This document shows positions 49,964 through 60,006 of a stretch of 64,000 nt of DNA, piece by piece. The position numbers and the translations under genes were made by a program. The notes below the pieces were generated by a model. It saw only the letters and a list, made by a program, of their open reading frames with translations, was not told where the DNA came from and ran no database searches. Source of the DNA: Aeromonas sanarellii (GTDB taxonomy: Bacteria > Pseudomonadota > Gammaproteobacteria > Enterobacterales > Aeromonadaceae). Position 1 is the stretch's first letter; each line of letters starts with the position of its first letter. Where the stretch lies: assembly GCF_000820085.1 (NCBI RefSeq), contig NZ_CDBN01000038.1, positions 84,222-148,221 of the forward strand. The letters are read 5' to 3'.

Positions 49964-51817
49964 TTAGATCGGCAGCTTGTCGATGCGCCGTCCGCCCCAG
50001 GCCAGGTTGATGATGGCGCGGGATACCGTGATGGCGGTAAACATGGAAGCGGTCAGACCGATCCCGAGCGTCAGGGCGAAGCCCTTGATGGCGCCGGTGC
50101 CGATACCGAACAGGATCACGCAGGTGATGAGCGAGGTGACGTTCGAGTCGGCGATGGTCGAGAAGGCGCGGTCAAAGCCCATGTGAATGGCTTGCTGCAC
50201 CCCGCGACCGTTGCGGATCTCTTCACGAATGCGCTCGTAGATCAGCACGTTCGCATCCACCGCCATGCCCAGCGTCAGGACGATACCGGCGATGCCCGGC
50301 AGGGTCATGGTGGCCCCCGGGATCATCGACATGATGCCGACGATGAGCACCAGGTTCATGGTCAGCGCCAGGTTGGCGACCCAGCCGAAGGCACGGTAGT
50401 AGATCCCCATGAACAGCACGATCACCAGCATGGCCCAGCCGATGGCTTCCATGCCGCTGTCGATGTTCTGCTGACCCAGGCTCGGGCCTATGGTGCGCTC
50501 TTCCACGATCTGGATCGGGGCGATCAGGGCACCGGCACGCAGCAGCAGCGCCAGGTTGTGGGCTTCGTTGGCGTTGTCGATGCCGGTGATGCGGAACTGG
50601 CTGCCCAGGCGCGACTGGATGGTCGCGACGTTGATCACCTCTTCCTGCTTGCGGAACTTGCGCTTGCCATCCGGACCCGGCTGACCCACAGGCTTGTACT
50701 CGATGAAGACGGTGGCCATGCCCTTGCCGACGTTGTCCTTGGTAAAGTTGGCCATCTTGTTGCCACCCTGGCCATCGAGCTTGATGTTGACCTGGGGACG
50801 GCTGTACTCATCGAAACCGGACTGGGCACCCACGATGTGGTCACCGGTCAGGATCACGCGCTTGTGCAGCACCACGGGGCGTCCGTTGCGATCGTTGTAG
50901 ACCTTGGAGCTCGGCGGCACCCGGCCACTGGCGGCGGCCTGGATATCGGCTGCCTCGTCGACCATGTGGAACTCCAGGGTCGCGGTGGCGCCCAGGATCT
51001 CCTTGGCACGGGCGGTGTCCTGGATCCCCGGCAACTCCACCACGATGCGCTCGGCACCCTGCTGCTGGACCAGCGGCTCGGCCACCCCCAGCTCGTTCAC
51101 CCGGTTGCGGATGATGGTGATGTTCTGCTCGAGGGCGTACTTCTTCACTTCCTTGATCTTGGCTTCGCTCAGGCTGGCCAGCAGGATGAAGTCATCCCCC
51201 TTCTGTTCGCCGGTGAAGACAAGATCCGGATTCTGACGGCGCAGATGGGAGATCGCCTTGGCCTGATCGGCCTCGTCACGGAACACCACCTGCACCTGAT
51301 CGCCGACCCGGCGCACGCCGGAGTAACGGATCTTCTGGGTGCGCAGCTCGGAGCGGAAATCCTGCACCATCTGCTCCTGCTGCTTGGCCAGCGCCTCGGC
51401 CATGTCCACTTCCATCAGGAAGTGCACGCCGCCGCGCAGGTCCAGACCGAGCTTGAGGGGAGCGGCGCCGATGGCTTCGAGCCAGGCCGGGGTGGAGGGC
51501 GCCAGGTTGAGGGCCGTGATGAAGTTGTCCCCCAGCTTGTTGGCCACGATGTCGCGGGCCTTGAGCTGGTCTTCGGTGTTGTTGAAACGGATCAGGATGA
51601 AGCCGTGTTCGAACGCCGCATGCTTGACCGGGATCCGGGCCGCCTCGAGCGTCTCCTTCACCAGGTCAAGGGTGTCGAGCTTGACTTCGGCACCACGGCT
51701 GGCAGAGACCTGGAGGGCCGGGTCTTCGCCGTAAAGATTGGGGGCTGCATATAGAAAACCGATGGCGATCACCACGATCACCATCAGGTATTTCCACAGC
51801 GGATAGCGATTTAACAC
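49964..51817 (-). CDS. secD: Protein translocase subunit SecD
   Basis: A 617-residue RND-family subunit. N-terminal TM, large periplasmic domain with [16 protein letters not shown] and [21 protein letters not shown]-terminal five-TM core with [20 protein letters not shown] and [20 protein letters not shown]. Length equals E. coli SecD (615). Ten bases separate it from secF. Confidence 0.98.
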   Translation of the reverse strand: MLNRYPLWKYLMVIVVIAIGFLYAAPNLYGEDPALQVSASRGAEVKLDTLDLVKETLEAARIPVKHAAFEHGFILIRFNNTEDQLKARDIVANKLGDNFITALNLAPSTPAWLEAIGAAPLKLGLDLRGGVHFLMEVDMAEALAKQQEQMVQDFRSELRTQKIRYSGVRRVGDQVQVVFRDEADQAKAISHLRRQNPDLVFTGEQKGDDFILLASLSEAKIKEVKKYALEQNITIIRNRVNELGVAEPLVQQQGAERIVVELPGIQDTARAKEILGATATLEFHMVDEAADIQAAASGRVPPSSKVYNDRNGRPVVLHKRVILTGDHIVGAQSGFDEYSRPQVNIKLDGQGGNKMANFTKDNVGKGMATVFIEYKPVGQPGPDGKRKFRKQEEVINVATIQSRLGSQFRITGIDNANEAHNLALLLRAGALIAPIQIVEERTIGPSLGQQNIDSGMEAIGWAMLVIVLFMGIYYRAFGWVANLALTMNLVLIVGIMSMIPGATMTLPGIAGIVLTLGMAVDANVLIYERIREEIRNGRGVQQAIHMGFDRAFSTIADSNVTSLITCVILFGIGTGAIKGFALTLGIGLTASMFTAITVSRAIINLAWGGRRIDKLPI

Positions 51818-51835
51818 GCTGTGCTCCTCGGGAGA

Positions 51836-52171
51836 TTAGAGGGACTGGATAGAACCCTTGGGCAGAACGGCAGAGACGAAGTCACGCTTGATGGTGACCT
51901 GGGTCTGATCGTTCAGGGCCAGCACAATGTAGTCGCTGTCGGCGGAGACCTTGGCGATCTTGCCGACCAGGCCACCGGAAGTGAGCACTTCGTCGCCCTT
52001 GGTCAGGGAGCTCATCAGGTTGCGATGCTCCTTGGCGCGTTTGGCCTGGGGACGGTAGATCATGAAGTAGAAGATGAGACCGAACACGGCCAGCATGATG
52101 ATCATTTCCATGCCACCACCCTGTGCCGCCGGAGCCGCGCCTTCTGCATACGCCTTGGAGATAATGCTCAT
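51836..52171 (-). CDS. yajC: Preprotein translocase accessory subunit YajC
   Basis: A 111-residue protein with one TM helix (IIMLAVFGLIFYFMIYRPQAKRAKEH) and a small cytoplasmic beta domain (KGDEVLTSGGLVGKIAKVSADSDYIVLAL, both summarised). It is associated with SecDF. The operon order is queA-tgt-yajC-secD-secF as in E. coli. Confidence 0.97.
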   Translation of the reverse strand: MSIISKAYAEGAAPAAQGGGMEMIIMLAVFGLIFYFMIYRPQAKRAKEHRNLMSSLTKGDEVLTSGGLVGKIAKVSADSDYIVLALNDQTQVTIKRDFVSAVLPKGSIQSL

Positions 52172-52221
52172 TTAACAACCTCTTATTGATGTAGATTTGA
52201 TAACTAACTTATATGTCGTTG

Positions 52222-53370
<1,149 letters not shown>

Positions 53371-53420
53371 TCAGTCAGAGAAACAGTCTGACAACGGAGG
53401 GCCCGAGGGCCCGGTAATAA

Positions 53421-53464
53421 AGAAGCCGGCCGGGATCCTGACAAGCAGACCCTGAACGGCTTCT
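53421..53464 (-). other. Long-range inverted repeat between queA and tgt
   Basis: AGAAGCCG (53421-53428) and CGGCTTCT (53457-53464) pair around a 28-base loop; on the minus strand a T-rich stretch (TTTATTACC) follows. It could be a partial terminator or attenuator in front of tgt. Next to it is GGGCCC-GA-GGGCCC (53399-53412). Confidence 0.4.
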
Positions 53465-53476
53465 GAAGGGCGAGGC

Positions 53477-54544
53477 TTAACCTTGCGCCCGGCGACGGGT
53501 GACGAACATGGCGTCCCCGTAGCTGAAGAAACGATACTGCCCGGTCACGGCGGCCTGATAGGCGGCCATCACATTGTCATAGCCCGCGAAGGCGCTGACC
53601 AGCATGATCAGGGTGGATTCGGGCAGGTGGAAGTTGGTGATCATGGCGTCGACCACCTGGAACTGGTAACCAGGGAAGATAAAGATGTCGGTGTCGCTGA
53701 AGAAGGGTGCCAGCGGCTTGCCCTGGGCCAGGGTCGCCTTGGCCGCGCTCTCCAGCGAACGTACCGAGGTGGTGCCCACGGCAATCACGCGGCCACCGCG
53801 CGCACGGGTCGCCGCGATGGCGTCCACCACCTCCTGCGGCACTTCGGCGTATTCCGAGTGCATGTGGTGATCTTCAATCTTCTCCACCCGCACCGGCTGG
53901 AAGGTGCCCGCCCCCACGTGCAGGGTCACGAAGGCCAGCTCCACCCCCTTGGCGCGGATCTTCTCGAGCAGCGGCTCGTCGAAGTGCAGGCCGGCGGTCG
54001 GCGCCGCCACGGCACCCGGCTTCTGGTTGTAGACGGTCTGGTAGCGCTCCTTGTCGGCGTCCTCGTCGGGGCGGTCGATGTAGGGGGGCAGCGGCATGTG
54101 GCCGATGGCTTCCAGAATGGTCAGCACGGGGCGCGGATCCAGGAAATGGATCTCGAACAGGGCGTCGTGGCGGACACGCATCTCGGCCTCCACCTTCTCC
54201 CCATCGGGGCCACCGTCCAGGATCAGGCGGGTGCCGGGCTTGGGGGACTTGGAGGAGCGGACGTGGGCCAGCACGCTGTGCTCGTCCAGGATGCGCTCCA
54301 CCAGCACCTCCAGCTTGCCGCCGCTGGCCTTCTGACCAAACATGCGCGCCGGGATGACACGGGTATTGTTGAACACCAGCAGGTCGCCGGGATTGAGCTG
54401 GTCCAGCACATCGACAAATTGACCGTGGCGCAGGGCGCCGGTTTGACCATCGAGCTTCAGCAGGCGGCTGGCGGTCCGCTCCGCCATCGGATAGCGGGCA
54501 ATCAGCTCGTCTGGCAGATCAAAATGAAAATCGGATACTTGCAT
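53477..54544 (-). CDS. queA: S-adenosylmethionine:tRNA ribosyltransferase-isomerase
   Basis: A 355-residue enzyme converting preQ1-tRNA to epoxyqueuosine. Signatures: [20 protein letters not shown] at the N-terminus, [40 protein letters not shown] and [13 protein letters not shown]. Length equals E. coli QueA (356). First gene of its operon. Confidence 0.98.
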   Translation of the reverse strand: MQVSDFHFDLPDELIARYPMAERTASRLLKLDGQTGALRHGQFVDVLDQLNPGDLLVFNNTRVIPARMFGQKASGGKLEVLVERILDEHSVLAHVRSSKSPKPGTRLILDGGPDGEKVEAEMRVRHDALFEIHFLDPRPVLTILEAIGHMPLPPYIDRPDEDADKERYQTVYNQKPGAVAAPTAGLHFDEPLLEKIRAKGVELAFVTLHVGAGTFQPVRVEKIEDHHMHSEYAEVPQEVVDAIAATRARGGRVIAVGTTSVRSLESAAKATLAQGKPLAPFFSDTDIFIFPGYQFQVVDAMITNFHLPESTLIMLVSAFAGYDNVMAAYQAAVTGQYRFFSYGDAMFVTRRRAQG

Positions 54545-54755
54545 CTTTCACCTCGGGGGAATCGGCGGCTAGTCTAGTTATCCCCCTCTTGCAAGGCAAC
54601 CCAAAAGACCAAAAACCCAAGGCAGACAAGGGATAGCGGGCAATTATGTGAGGCAACACCCGTTAAAAAATCTTTAATCTTTTGTATTGACCCCGATCAT
54701 GTTCCGCCCCTCCGGGCTGGGCTAGGGTGAAGATAGATACACAAGGAGGCCCACC

Positions 54756-55202
54756 ATGATGACCCTCTCCGAGATCATGACCGAACACCCCTTCACCCTG
54801 GGTCCGGAAAACAGCGTCAAGCAGGCGATGGAGCTGATGCAGCAGGAGCGGATCCGCCACATCCCCATCGTCGATGAGCACCAGCATCTGCTGGGACTGG
54901 TCACCCTCTCCGACATCCTGGCCACCCGCGAATCCAAGCTGCTGCTGATCAACCCGGAGCGGGAGGCGGAGTTCACCGACAGCGTCCAGCTCGACGAGAT
55001 CATGACCCGCCAGGTGGCGAGCGTGGACCCCCACGCCGGCATCAAGGAGGCGGCCCTCTACCTGCAGCGCCACAAATATGGCTGCCTGCCGGTACTCAAG
55101 GGGCGCAAGCTGATCGGCATCGTCACCGAGTCTGACTTCATCGCGGTGGCCATCAACCTGCTGGAGCTGATGGAAGAGCAGGAGCCCCCCACCGACTTCT
55201 GA
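54756..55202 (+). CDS. CBS-domain-pair protein
   Basis: A 148-residue protein with two CBS motifs: first about 1-60 (LSEIMTEHPFTLGPENSVKQAM, GLVTLSDIL), second about 80-140 (DEIMTRQVASVDPHAGIKEA, LIGIVTESDFIAVAINLLEL). Nothing else is attached, so it probably senses adenine nucleotides and acts on another protein. AGGAGG lies 6 bases before ATG 54756. It is divergent from queA with a 210-base gap. Confidence 0.9.
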   Translation: MMTLSEIMTEHPFTLGPENSVKQAMELMQQERIRHIPIVDEHQHLLGLVTLSDILATRESKLLLINPEREAEFTDSVQLDEIMTRQVASVDPHAGIKEAALYLQRHKYGCLPVLKGRKLIGIVTESDFIAVAINLLELMEEQEPPTDF

Positions 55203-55306
55203 TCACTTATTTATGAAAATAAATTACAATAAAAGCGTTTTCAGCCTTATTTTTCGGCTAAAAAACTGAAAAACTTTCATTTTGATTGAAAAATTACACC
55301 ATATTC
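55203..55306. other. AT-rich intergenic stretch
   Basis: Very AT-rich for this genome, with A/T tracts (TTTATGAAAATAAATTACAATAAAA). It may act as an UP-like or nucleoid-protein-binding region for the promoter that follows. No gene is visible. Confidence 0.4.
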
Positions 55307-55335
55307 TTGCTTTGTGATCCTCATCACACTATGAT
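55307..55335 (+). promoter_or_regulatory. Promoter with CRP-type palindrome inside the spacer
   Basis: TTGCTT (55307-55312) and TATGAT (55330-55335) are 17 bases apart. TGTGA-TCCTCA-TCACA (55313-55328) fills the spacer and is a perfect CRP half-site pair; the inner TGAT-N4-ATCA also resembles FNR. Its centre is near -21.5 of the predicted start (about 55342), which suggests repression when bound. Confidence 0.65.
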
Positions 55336-55341
55336 GCGACC

Positions 55342-55508
55342 CATGCAATGGTTGCCGAAGAGGTGATGAGGATTGTGCACCCACGTCTTCTCTTCATATA
55401 TCCGCAAGTTTGCACACCCCGTAGTTAGTCTTTGCTGTAAAGCATTTTTATCGCCATTCCTTGTTTGATGACCCGGCCCTGTCCTCGCGACCGCGCCGGG
55501 ATTTTTTT
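55342..55508 (+). ncRNA. Candidate small RNA of about 165 nt
   Basis: The promoter above and the terminator below frame a discrete transcript with no substantial protein gene. The terminator is CCCGGC (55472-55477) pairing with GCCGGG (55495-55500), with an inner GTC/GAC stem, followed by ATTTTTTT. A 20-codon frame (55366-55428, starting MRIVHPRLLF) is present, but its AGAGG is only two bases from the ATG, too close for good initiation. Pyrimidine-rich single-stranded stretches (CCCACGTCTTCTCTTC) could serve as target-pairing regions. It does not resemble Spot 42, CyaR, FnrS or RyhB sequences that I know. The next gene, ahpC, has its own promoter 210 bases further on. Confidence 0.5.
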
Positions 55509-55632
55509 GCCCGCGTTCTTCCCCTCTCCGCCGCGTCTGCGGCACGCCCGTGCATGCCATCCATAAAACAAGATCCCATCCGGGACTTGAAAATGTGAAC
55601 TGCAGGACAGAAATTGAACTTCGACAATGAGT

Positions 55633-55653
55633 TATCTCAGAAGACTTGAGATA
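55633..55653. promoter_or_regulatory. Palindrome TATCTCA-N7-TGAGATA upstream of ahpC
   Basis: A perfect 7-bp inverted repeat with a 7-base spacer, about 100 bases before the predicted ahpC start. The spacing is like LysR-type or two-turn operators, but I cannot name the protein. Confidence 0.45.
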
Positions 55654-55668
55654 TTCATGTTAGGTACA

Positions 55669-55705
55669 GTTGGGATGGGCTATCTAATAAATAGATTTAA
55701 GTGAT
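55669..55705 (+). promoter_or_regulatory. OxyR-like operator upstream of ahpC
   Basis: The core CTAT-N7-ATAG (55680-55694) is perfect, and the right half continues ATAG-A-T-TTA-A-G-TGAT, fitting the OxyR element (ATAG-N7-CTAT repeated with N7). The left outer tetramer is GTTG, a weak match. It ends 14 bases before the predicted -35, as expected for activation. Confidence 0.6.
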
Positions 55706-55719
55706 TCAAAATTGTGGCT

Positions 55720-55747
55720 TTGACCGATTAGCGAAAAGCCCTATGAT
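55720..55747 (+). promoter_or_regulatory. ahpC promoter
   Basis: TTGACC (55720-55725), 16 bases, TATGAT (55742-55747). It leaves a 5' leader of about 75 bases before ahpC; AAGGAG stands 7 bases before the ATG. Confidence 0.6.
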
Positions 55748-55830
55748 GCCTCCATCGAAAGTTAAGCGCCTCGTCTGGCACGACTCTTCAACACCAGACC
55801 GGCATATGTACATCACCAAGGAGCAAATAC

Positions 55831-56397
55831 ATGTCTACCTACATCAACACCGAAATCAAGCCGTTCAACGCTACCGCCTACCACAATGGCAAATTCGTTC
55901 AGGTGTCTGACGCTGACCTGAAAGGCAAGTGGTCCGTGGTCTTCTTCTACCCGGCTGACTTCACCTTCGTCTGCCCGACCGAGCTGGGCGACCTGGCCGA
56001 CAACTACGCTGCCTTCAAGAAGCTGGGCGTCGAGATCTACGCCGTCTCCACCGACACCCACTTCACCCACAAGGCTTGGCACGACACTTCTGACACCATC
56101 AAGAAGATTCAGTACCCGATGATCGGCGACCCGACCGGCACCATCACCCGCAATTTCGGCGTGATGATCGAAGAGGCTGGCCTGGCTGACCGCGGTACCT
56201 TCGTCATCGACCCGAACGGCGTCATCCAGATCGTCGAGATCAACGCCGGCGGTATCGGCCGTGACGCCCTGGAGCTGCTGCGCAAGGTCAAGGCTGCCCA
56301 GTACGTTGCCGCTCACCCGGGTGAAGTGTGCCCGGCCAAGTGGCAGGAAGGAGACGCCACCCTGGCCCCGTCCCTGGATCTGGTAGGCAAGATCTAA
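55831..56397 (+). CDS. ahpC: Alkyl hydroperoxide reductase subunit C (peroxiredoxin)
   Basis: A 188-residue typical 2-Cys peroxiredoxin removing H2O2, organic peroxides and peroxynitrite. The peroxidatic Cys is about residue 48 in [11 protein letters not shown] and the resolving Cys about 167 in [11 protein letters not shown]. Codon use here is more biased than in neighbours, fitting high expression. It is followed by a hairpin and then ahpF. Length equals E. coli AhpC (187). Confidence 0.98.
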   Translation: MSTYINTEIKPFNATAYHNGKFVQVSDADLKGKWSVVFFYPADFTFVCPTELGDLADNYAAFKKLGVEIYAVSTDTHFTHKAWHDTSDTIKKIQYPMIGDPTGTITRNFGVMIEEAGLADRGTFVIDPNGVIQIVEINAGGIGRDALELLRKVKAAQYVAAHPGEVCPAKWQEGDATLAPSLDLVGKI

Positions 56398-56412
56398 GCC
56401 TCCTCGCTCCAA

Positions 56413-56442
56413 AGACCGGCCCGTTTCAGGGCCGGTCTGTTT
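56413..56442 (+). terminator. Attenuating terminator between ahpC and ahpF
   Basis: AGACCGGCCC-GTTTCA-GGGCCGGTCT then GTTTT. The U tract is short, so it probably terminates part of the transcripts, giving more AhpC than AhpF. Confidence 0.75.
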
Positions 56443-56539
56443 TCCGGCCTAGCTCAAGGGTGACGGCCTGCTTTTCGGCACAGCCTTTTCAGTATTCAGC
56501 CATACCGCCGACCCGCATTCAGCCAGAAGGAATTCGACC

Positions 56540-58120
56540 ATGTTAGATACCAACCTCAAACAACAACTCAACGGTTACCTGCAGTACATCGTCAATCCCA
56601 TCGAGATCAGCGTGTCCGGCAACGACAGCGACAAATCCGCAGAGCTCCTGGCATTGGCCACCGAGATAGCCGAGATGTCCCCCAAGATTTCCCTGACCGA
56701 TGGTACTGCCGCCCGCAAGCCTTCCATGAGCATCGCGCCCCAGGGGCAAGCCCCGCGCGTGCACTTTGCCGGCATTCCCATGGGTCATGAATTCACCTCC
56801 CTGGTGCTCGCCCTGCTGCAAAGCGGCGGCCACCCCTCCAAGGCCGATCCGGCCGTGCTGGAGCAGGTCAGGAACCTGAAGGGTGAGTTCCACTTCGAGA
56901 CCTACATCTCCCTCTCCTGTCACAACTGCCCGGACGTGGTGCAGGCCCTGAACCTGATGGCCACCCTGAACCCGGGCATCAGCCACACCATGATCGACGG
57001 TGCCCTGTTCCAGGACGAGGTGAACGAGCGCCAGATCATGGCGGTCCCGAACGTCTACCTGAACGGCCAGCCGTTCAGCCAGGGCCGTACCTCCCTCGAA
57101 GAGATCGTCGCCAAGCTCGACACCGGCGCCGCCGAGCGCAAGGCCGCCGAGCTGAGCGAAAAAGCGCCTTACGACGTGCTGGTGGTGGGCGGTGGCCCGG
57201 CCGGCGCCGCGGCGGCCATCTATGCCGCCCGTAAAGGCATTCGCACCGCCATCGTCGCCGAGCGCTTCGGCGGCCAGGTGATGGACACCGTCGGCATCGA
57301 GAACTTCATCTCCGTGCCCTACACCGAGGGCCCCAAGCTCGCCGCCAGCCTGGAGCAGCACGTCAAGCAGTACGGCGTGGAAGTGATCACCGAGCAGCGC
57401 GCCGCCGCCATCAGCAAGGATGGCTACGTCAACGTGGATCTCGCCTCCGGCGCCACCCTGAAGAGCCGCGCCGTGATCCTGGCGACCGGCGCCCGCTGGC
57501 GCGATCTGAACGTGCCGGGTGAGGTGGAATACCGCACCAAGGGCGTGGCCTATTGCCCCCACTGCGACGGCCCCTTCTTCAAGGGCAAGCGGGTGGCGGT
57601 GATCGGTGGTGGTAACTCCGGTATAGAAGCGGCCATCGACTTGGCCGGCATCGTCGAACACGTCACCGTGGTGGAGTTCGCCGATACCCTGCGCGCCGAC
57701 GACGTGCTGCAGAAGAAAGCCCGCTCCATGGGCAACATAGACATCATCATGAGTGCCCGCACCACCGAGGTGATCGGTGACGGCAGCAAGGTGGTGGGCA
57801 TGGATTACGAGGATCGCACCACGGGCGAGATCAAGCACCTCGCCGTGGCCGGCATCTTCGTCCAGATCGGCCTGGTCCCGAACACCGAGTTCCTGAAAGG
57901 GAGCGAGGTGGCCCTGACCCGCTTCGGCGAGATCGAGATCGACACCAAGGGCGCCACCTCCCTGCCCGGCGTCTACGCCGCAGGGGATGCCACCACAGTG
58001 CCGTTCAAGCAGATCATCATCTCCATGGGGGCCGGTGCCACCGCCGCCCTGGGGGCGTTCGATTACCTCATCCGCACGCCGGCCCCCGAGGCCGCCAAGG
58101 CAGAGGCCGTGACCGCCTGA
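56540..58120 (+). CDS. ahpF: Alkyl hydroperoxide reductase subunit F
   Basis: A 526-residue flavoprotein reducing AhpC with NADH. The N-terminal double-thioredoxin domain has the CHNC redox centre ([15 protein letters not shown]), then a thioredoxin-reductase-like part with [17 protein letters not shown] for [23 protein letters not shown] for the second disulfide and NADH. Length matches E. coli AhpF (521). GAAGGA precedes the ATG. Confidence 0.98.
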   Translation: MLDTNLKQQLNGYLQYIVNPIEISVSGNDSDKSAELLALATEIAEMSPKISLTDGTAARKPSMSIAPQGQAPRVHFAGIPMGHEFTSLVLALLQSGGHPSKADPAVLEQVRNLKGEFHFETYISLSCHNCPDVVQALNLMATLNPGISHTMIDGALFQDEVNERQIMAVPNVYLNGQPFSQGRTSLEEIVAKLDTGAAERKAAELSEKAPYDVLVVGGGPAGAAAAIYAARKGIRTAIVAERFGGQVMDTVGIENFISVPYTEGPKLAASLEQHVKQYGVEVITEQRAAAISKDGYVNVDLASGATLKSRAVILATGARWRDLNVPGEVEYRTKGVAYCPHCDGPFFKGKRVAVIGGGNSGIEAAIDLAGIVEHVTVVEFADTLRADDVLQKKARSMGNIDIIMSARTTEVIGDGSKVVGMDYEDRTTGEIKHLAVAGIFVQIGLVPNTEFLKGSEVALTRFGEIEIDTKGATSLPGVYAAGDATTVPFKQIIISMGAGATAALGAFDYLIRTPAPEAAKAEAVTA

Positions 58121-58135
58121 TAGGCTCCGCCAGCA

Positions 58136-58165
58136 AAAAGCCGACTCCCTGAGTCGGCTTTTTTA
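58136..58165 (+). terminator. Terminator of ahpCF
   Basis: AAAAGCCGACTC-CCT-GAGTCGGCTTTTTT. Confidence 0.92.
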
Positions 58166-58189
58166 TCCCCGTCGTTGGGTCGGCAGCCT

Positions 58190-59509
58190 TCAACGCCCCC
58201 GCGGCGCGTCCCTCTCCTGCACCTCTTCCCTCATCGTCCTCTCTTCTGCGTCAGGCGCGGCATAACTCGCGGGTACCGCCTCCCCTGCCAGATCCGTTCT
58301 CGGCTCCAGCTCCGCCGTCATGGGGGTGTTGGGGGGCACCGGCATGAACACCTGGTGTTCCGCCAGCGGAATGGGGGCCCGCTGCCGCCTGCGCCAGCCC
58401 AGATAACCCGAGAGCAGCAGGCCGCACAGGGCGAAGTAGACGAACAGCCCCTGCGGCCCGAACAGCCCCATGACCGAGGGGGCCAGCAGCGGCCCTATCA
58501 TGGCCCCCAGGCTGTAGGCGAGCAGCAGCCCCTGGTTGGCCCCCAGCACCTGATCCGGGCGCAGCTCGTCGCAGGCGTGGCTGAGGCTCAAGGGGTAGAT
58601 GGAGAACGCCATCCCCCCCAGCAGAAAGATCAGGCCTCCCTCGATCGGCGTGCGCCAGGTGCCTGGCAGCAGCACCATCATGAGGGCGAGCAGGGTCAGC
58701 GCGCTGCACAGCAGCAGGATCACCAGCCGCCTGTCATGGCGGTCGGACATCCGGCCTATGGGGTATTGCAGGCACATGCCCCCCAGGATCACCAGCGCCA
58801 TCATGTCCGCCACCCGCGAGAGCGTGGCACCGCTGTCGGTAAAATAGAGCGGCAACAAGCCGTAGATGGCACCGAGCACCAGGCCCGAGGTGAAACTGCT
58901 GCCCATCCCCGCCGGAGTGAGGCGCACCAGCTCCCGCACCCCGACCCGTTGGGGGGCCACCATGGCCGGGGTCGATACCCGGGAGATCGCCAGGGGCACC
59001 ACCGACAGGGTCGCCGCCATGGCGCACAGGGCGAAAGGGGTCAGCACCATGGGGTCCACCCACTTGAGCAGCTGTTGCCCCATCGCCAGGGAGCCATAGA
59101 GCAGGATCATGTAGAGGGACATCAGCCGTCCCCGGTTGGCCGGGGTGCTGGAAACCAGCATCCAGGACTCCAGCACCACGAAGATCCCGCCGGTGGCAAA
59201 GCCCCCCACCAGCCGCAGCACGGTCCAGGCGATGGGATCCACCACCATGCCGTGAAGCAGAAACAGGAAGCAGAGCAGGGAGGCATAGGCCGCATAGGCC
59301 CGGATGTGGCCCACCCGTATGATGAGACGGGCGTTGACGAAGGCCCCCAGCACCAGGCCGCCGAAGTAGGCCGCCGACACCAGGCCGATGGCCTGGGCGG
59401 ACACCTGCTCGGCGGACAGGCGCACCGTCAGCAGGGTGTTGAACAGGCCGTGACCCAGGATGAAGACCACCAGACTGGTCAGGGGTGAGAACAATCTCGT
59501 GAGTGCCAT
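58190..59509 (-). CDS. MFS transporter (YcaD-like)
   Basis: A 439-residue major facilitator with about 12 TM helices. I use ATG 59509 (MALTRLFSPLTSLVVFILGH), with GGGGAGG 4-5 bases upstream. Family features: FVNARLIIRVGHIRAYA, FVVLESWMLVSSTPANRGRLM and QYPIGRMSDRHDRRLVI loops. The long polar C-terminal tail (about 395-439) is not typical. Substrate unknown; the SSTPANRGRLMSLY motif is shared with the YcaD group. Confidence 0.85.
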   Translation of the reverse strand: MALTRLFSPLTSLVVFILGHGLFNTLLTVRLSAEQVSAQAIGLVSAAYFGGLVLGAFVNARLIIRVGHIRAYAAYASLLCFLFLLHGMVVDPIAWTVLRLVGGFATGGIFVVLESWMLVSSTPANRGRLMSLYMILLYGSLAMGQQLLKWVDPMVLTPFALCAMAATLSVVPLAISRVSTPAMVAPQRVGVRELVRLTPAGMGSSFTSGLVLGAIYGLLPLYFTDSGATLSRVADMMALVILGGMCLQYPIGRMSDRHDRRLVILLLCSALTLLALMMVLLPGTWRTPIEGGLIFLLGGMAFSIYPLSLSHACDELRPDQVLGANQGLLLAYSLGAMIGPLLAPSVMGLFGPQGLFVYFALCGLLLSGYLGWRRRQRAPIPLAEHQVFMPVPPNTPMTAELEPRTDLAGEAVPASYAAPDAEERTMREEVQERDAPRGR

Positions 59510-59627
59510 GACGCCTCCCCTCGGGGTAAAACGGTCATGGTAGCGTCTGTTTCTTGCCCACTTCAACCGACCGCCCCCATTTTTGAGAGGCTATCCTTAA
59601 CGGGATCCCATCATGGAGGTCGTCAAG

Positions 59628-59873
59628 ATGAGACTCACGCTGTTGTTGGCAACTTTGCTCTTCTCCGCCAGCGCCCTCGCCTTCCACTGTCCCATGGACA
59701 TGAAGAAGATCGATGACGCCCTGGCCACAAACCCAGCGCTCAGCGCCGAGCGGCTGGCCGAGGTGAAGCAGCTCAGGGCCGAAGGAGAGAGCCTGCACAA
59801 GGCAGGCAAACATCAGGAATCCGTCGATAGCCTGGCCAAGGCCATGGCCATTCTCGGCATCGACGAGGGCTAG
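59628..59873 (+). CDS. Small exported protein of unknown function
   Basis: An 81-residue protein. ATG 59628 has GGAGGT seven bases upstream. Signal peptide MRLTLLLATLLFSASALAF with a likely cleavage after ALA. The mature part begins FHCPMDMKKIDDALATNPAL and is a short helical hairpin with one Cys. It is probably periplasmic. I do not recognise the function. Confidence 0.75.
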   Translation: MRLTLLLATLLFSASALAFHCPMDMKKIDDALATNPALSAERLAEVKQLRAEGESLHKAGKHQESVDSLAKAMAILGIDEG

Positions 59874-59937
59874 TCGCCGGCTCGCCGCGCGACGGTCTGC
59901 CCCGCATTGCACCGATGTGGCAGGCCGCCCACTTGAC

Positions 59938-59971
59938 ACAAGGCCCTCGTCCCCCGTGGCGAGGGCCTTGT
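59938..59971. terminator. Hairpin terminator between convergent genes
   Basis: ACAAGGCCCTCG...CGAGGGCCTTGT, 12-bp stem, 10-base loop, between the small exported protein gene and the GGDEF gene. U tracts are weak on both strands. Confidence 0.65.
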
Positions 59972-60006
59972 CATGAGCGGGGTGGCGGCAGGCAGACGCT
60001 CGCTGC

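Noticed and set aside
48464..51754. Very long plus-strand frame (about 1100 codons) opposite secF and secD
   Set aside because: It is antisense to two well-identified genes; the His/Gln/Gly/Asp/Val-rich product is the usual reverse-strand reading of GC-rich coding DNA.
55324..55560. 78-codon minus-strand frame in the region before ahpC
   Set aside because: It runs against the candidate small RNA and through its terminator, without a ribosome site or recognisable protein features.
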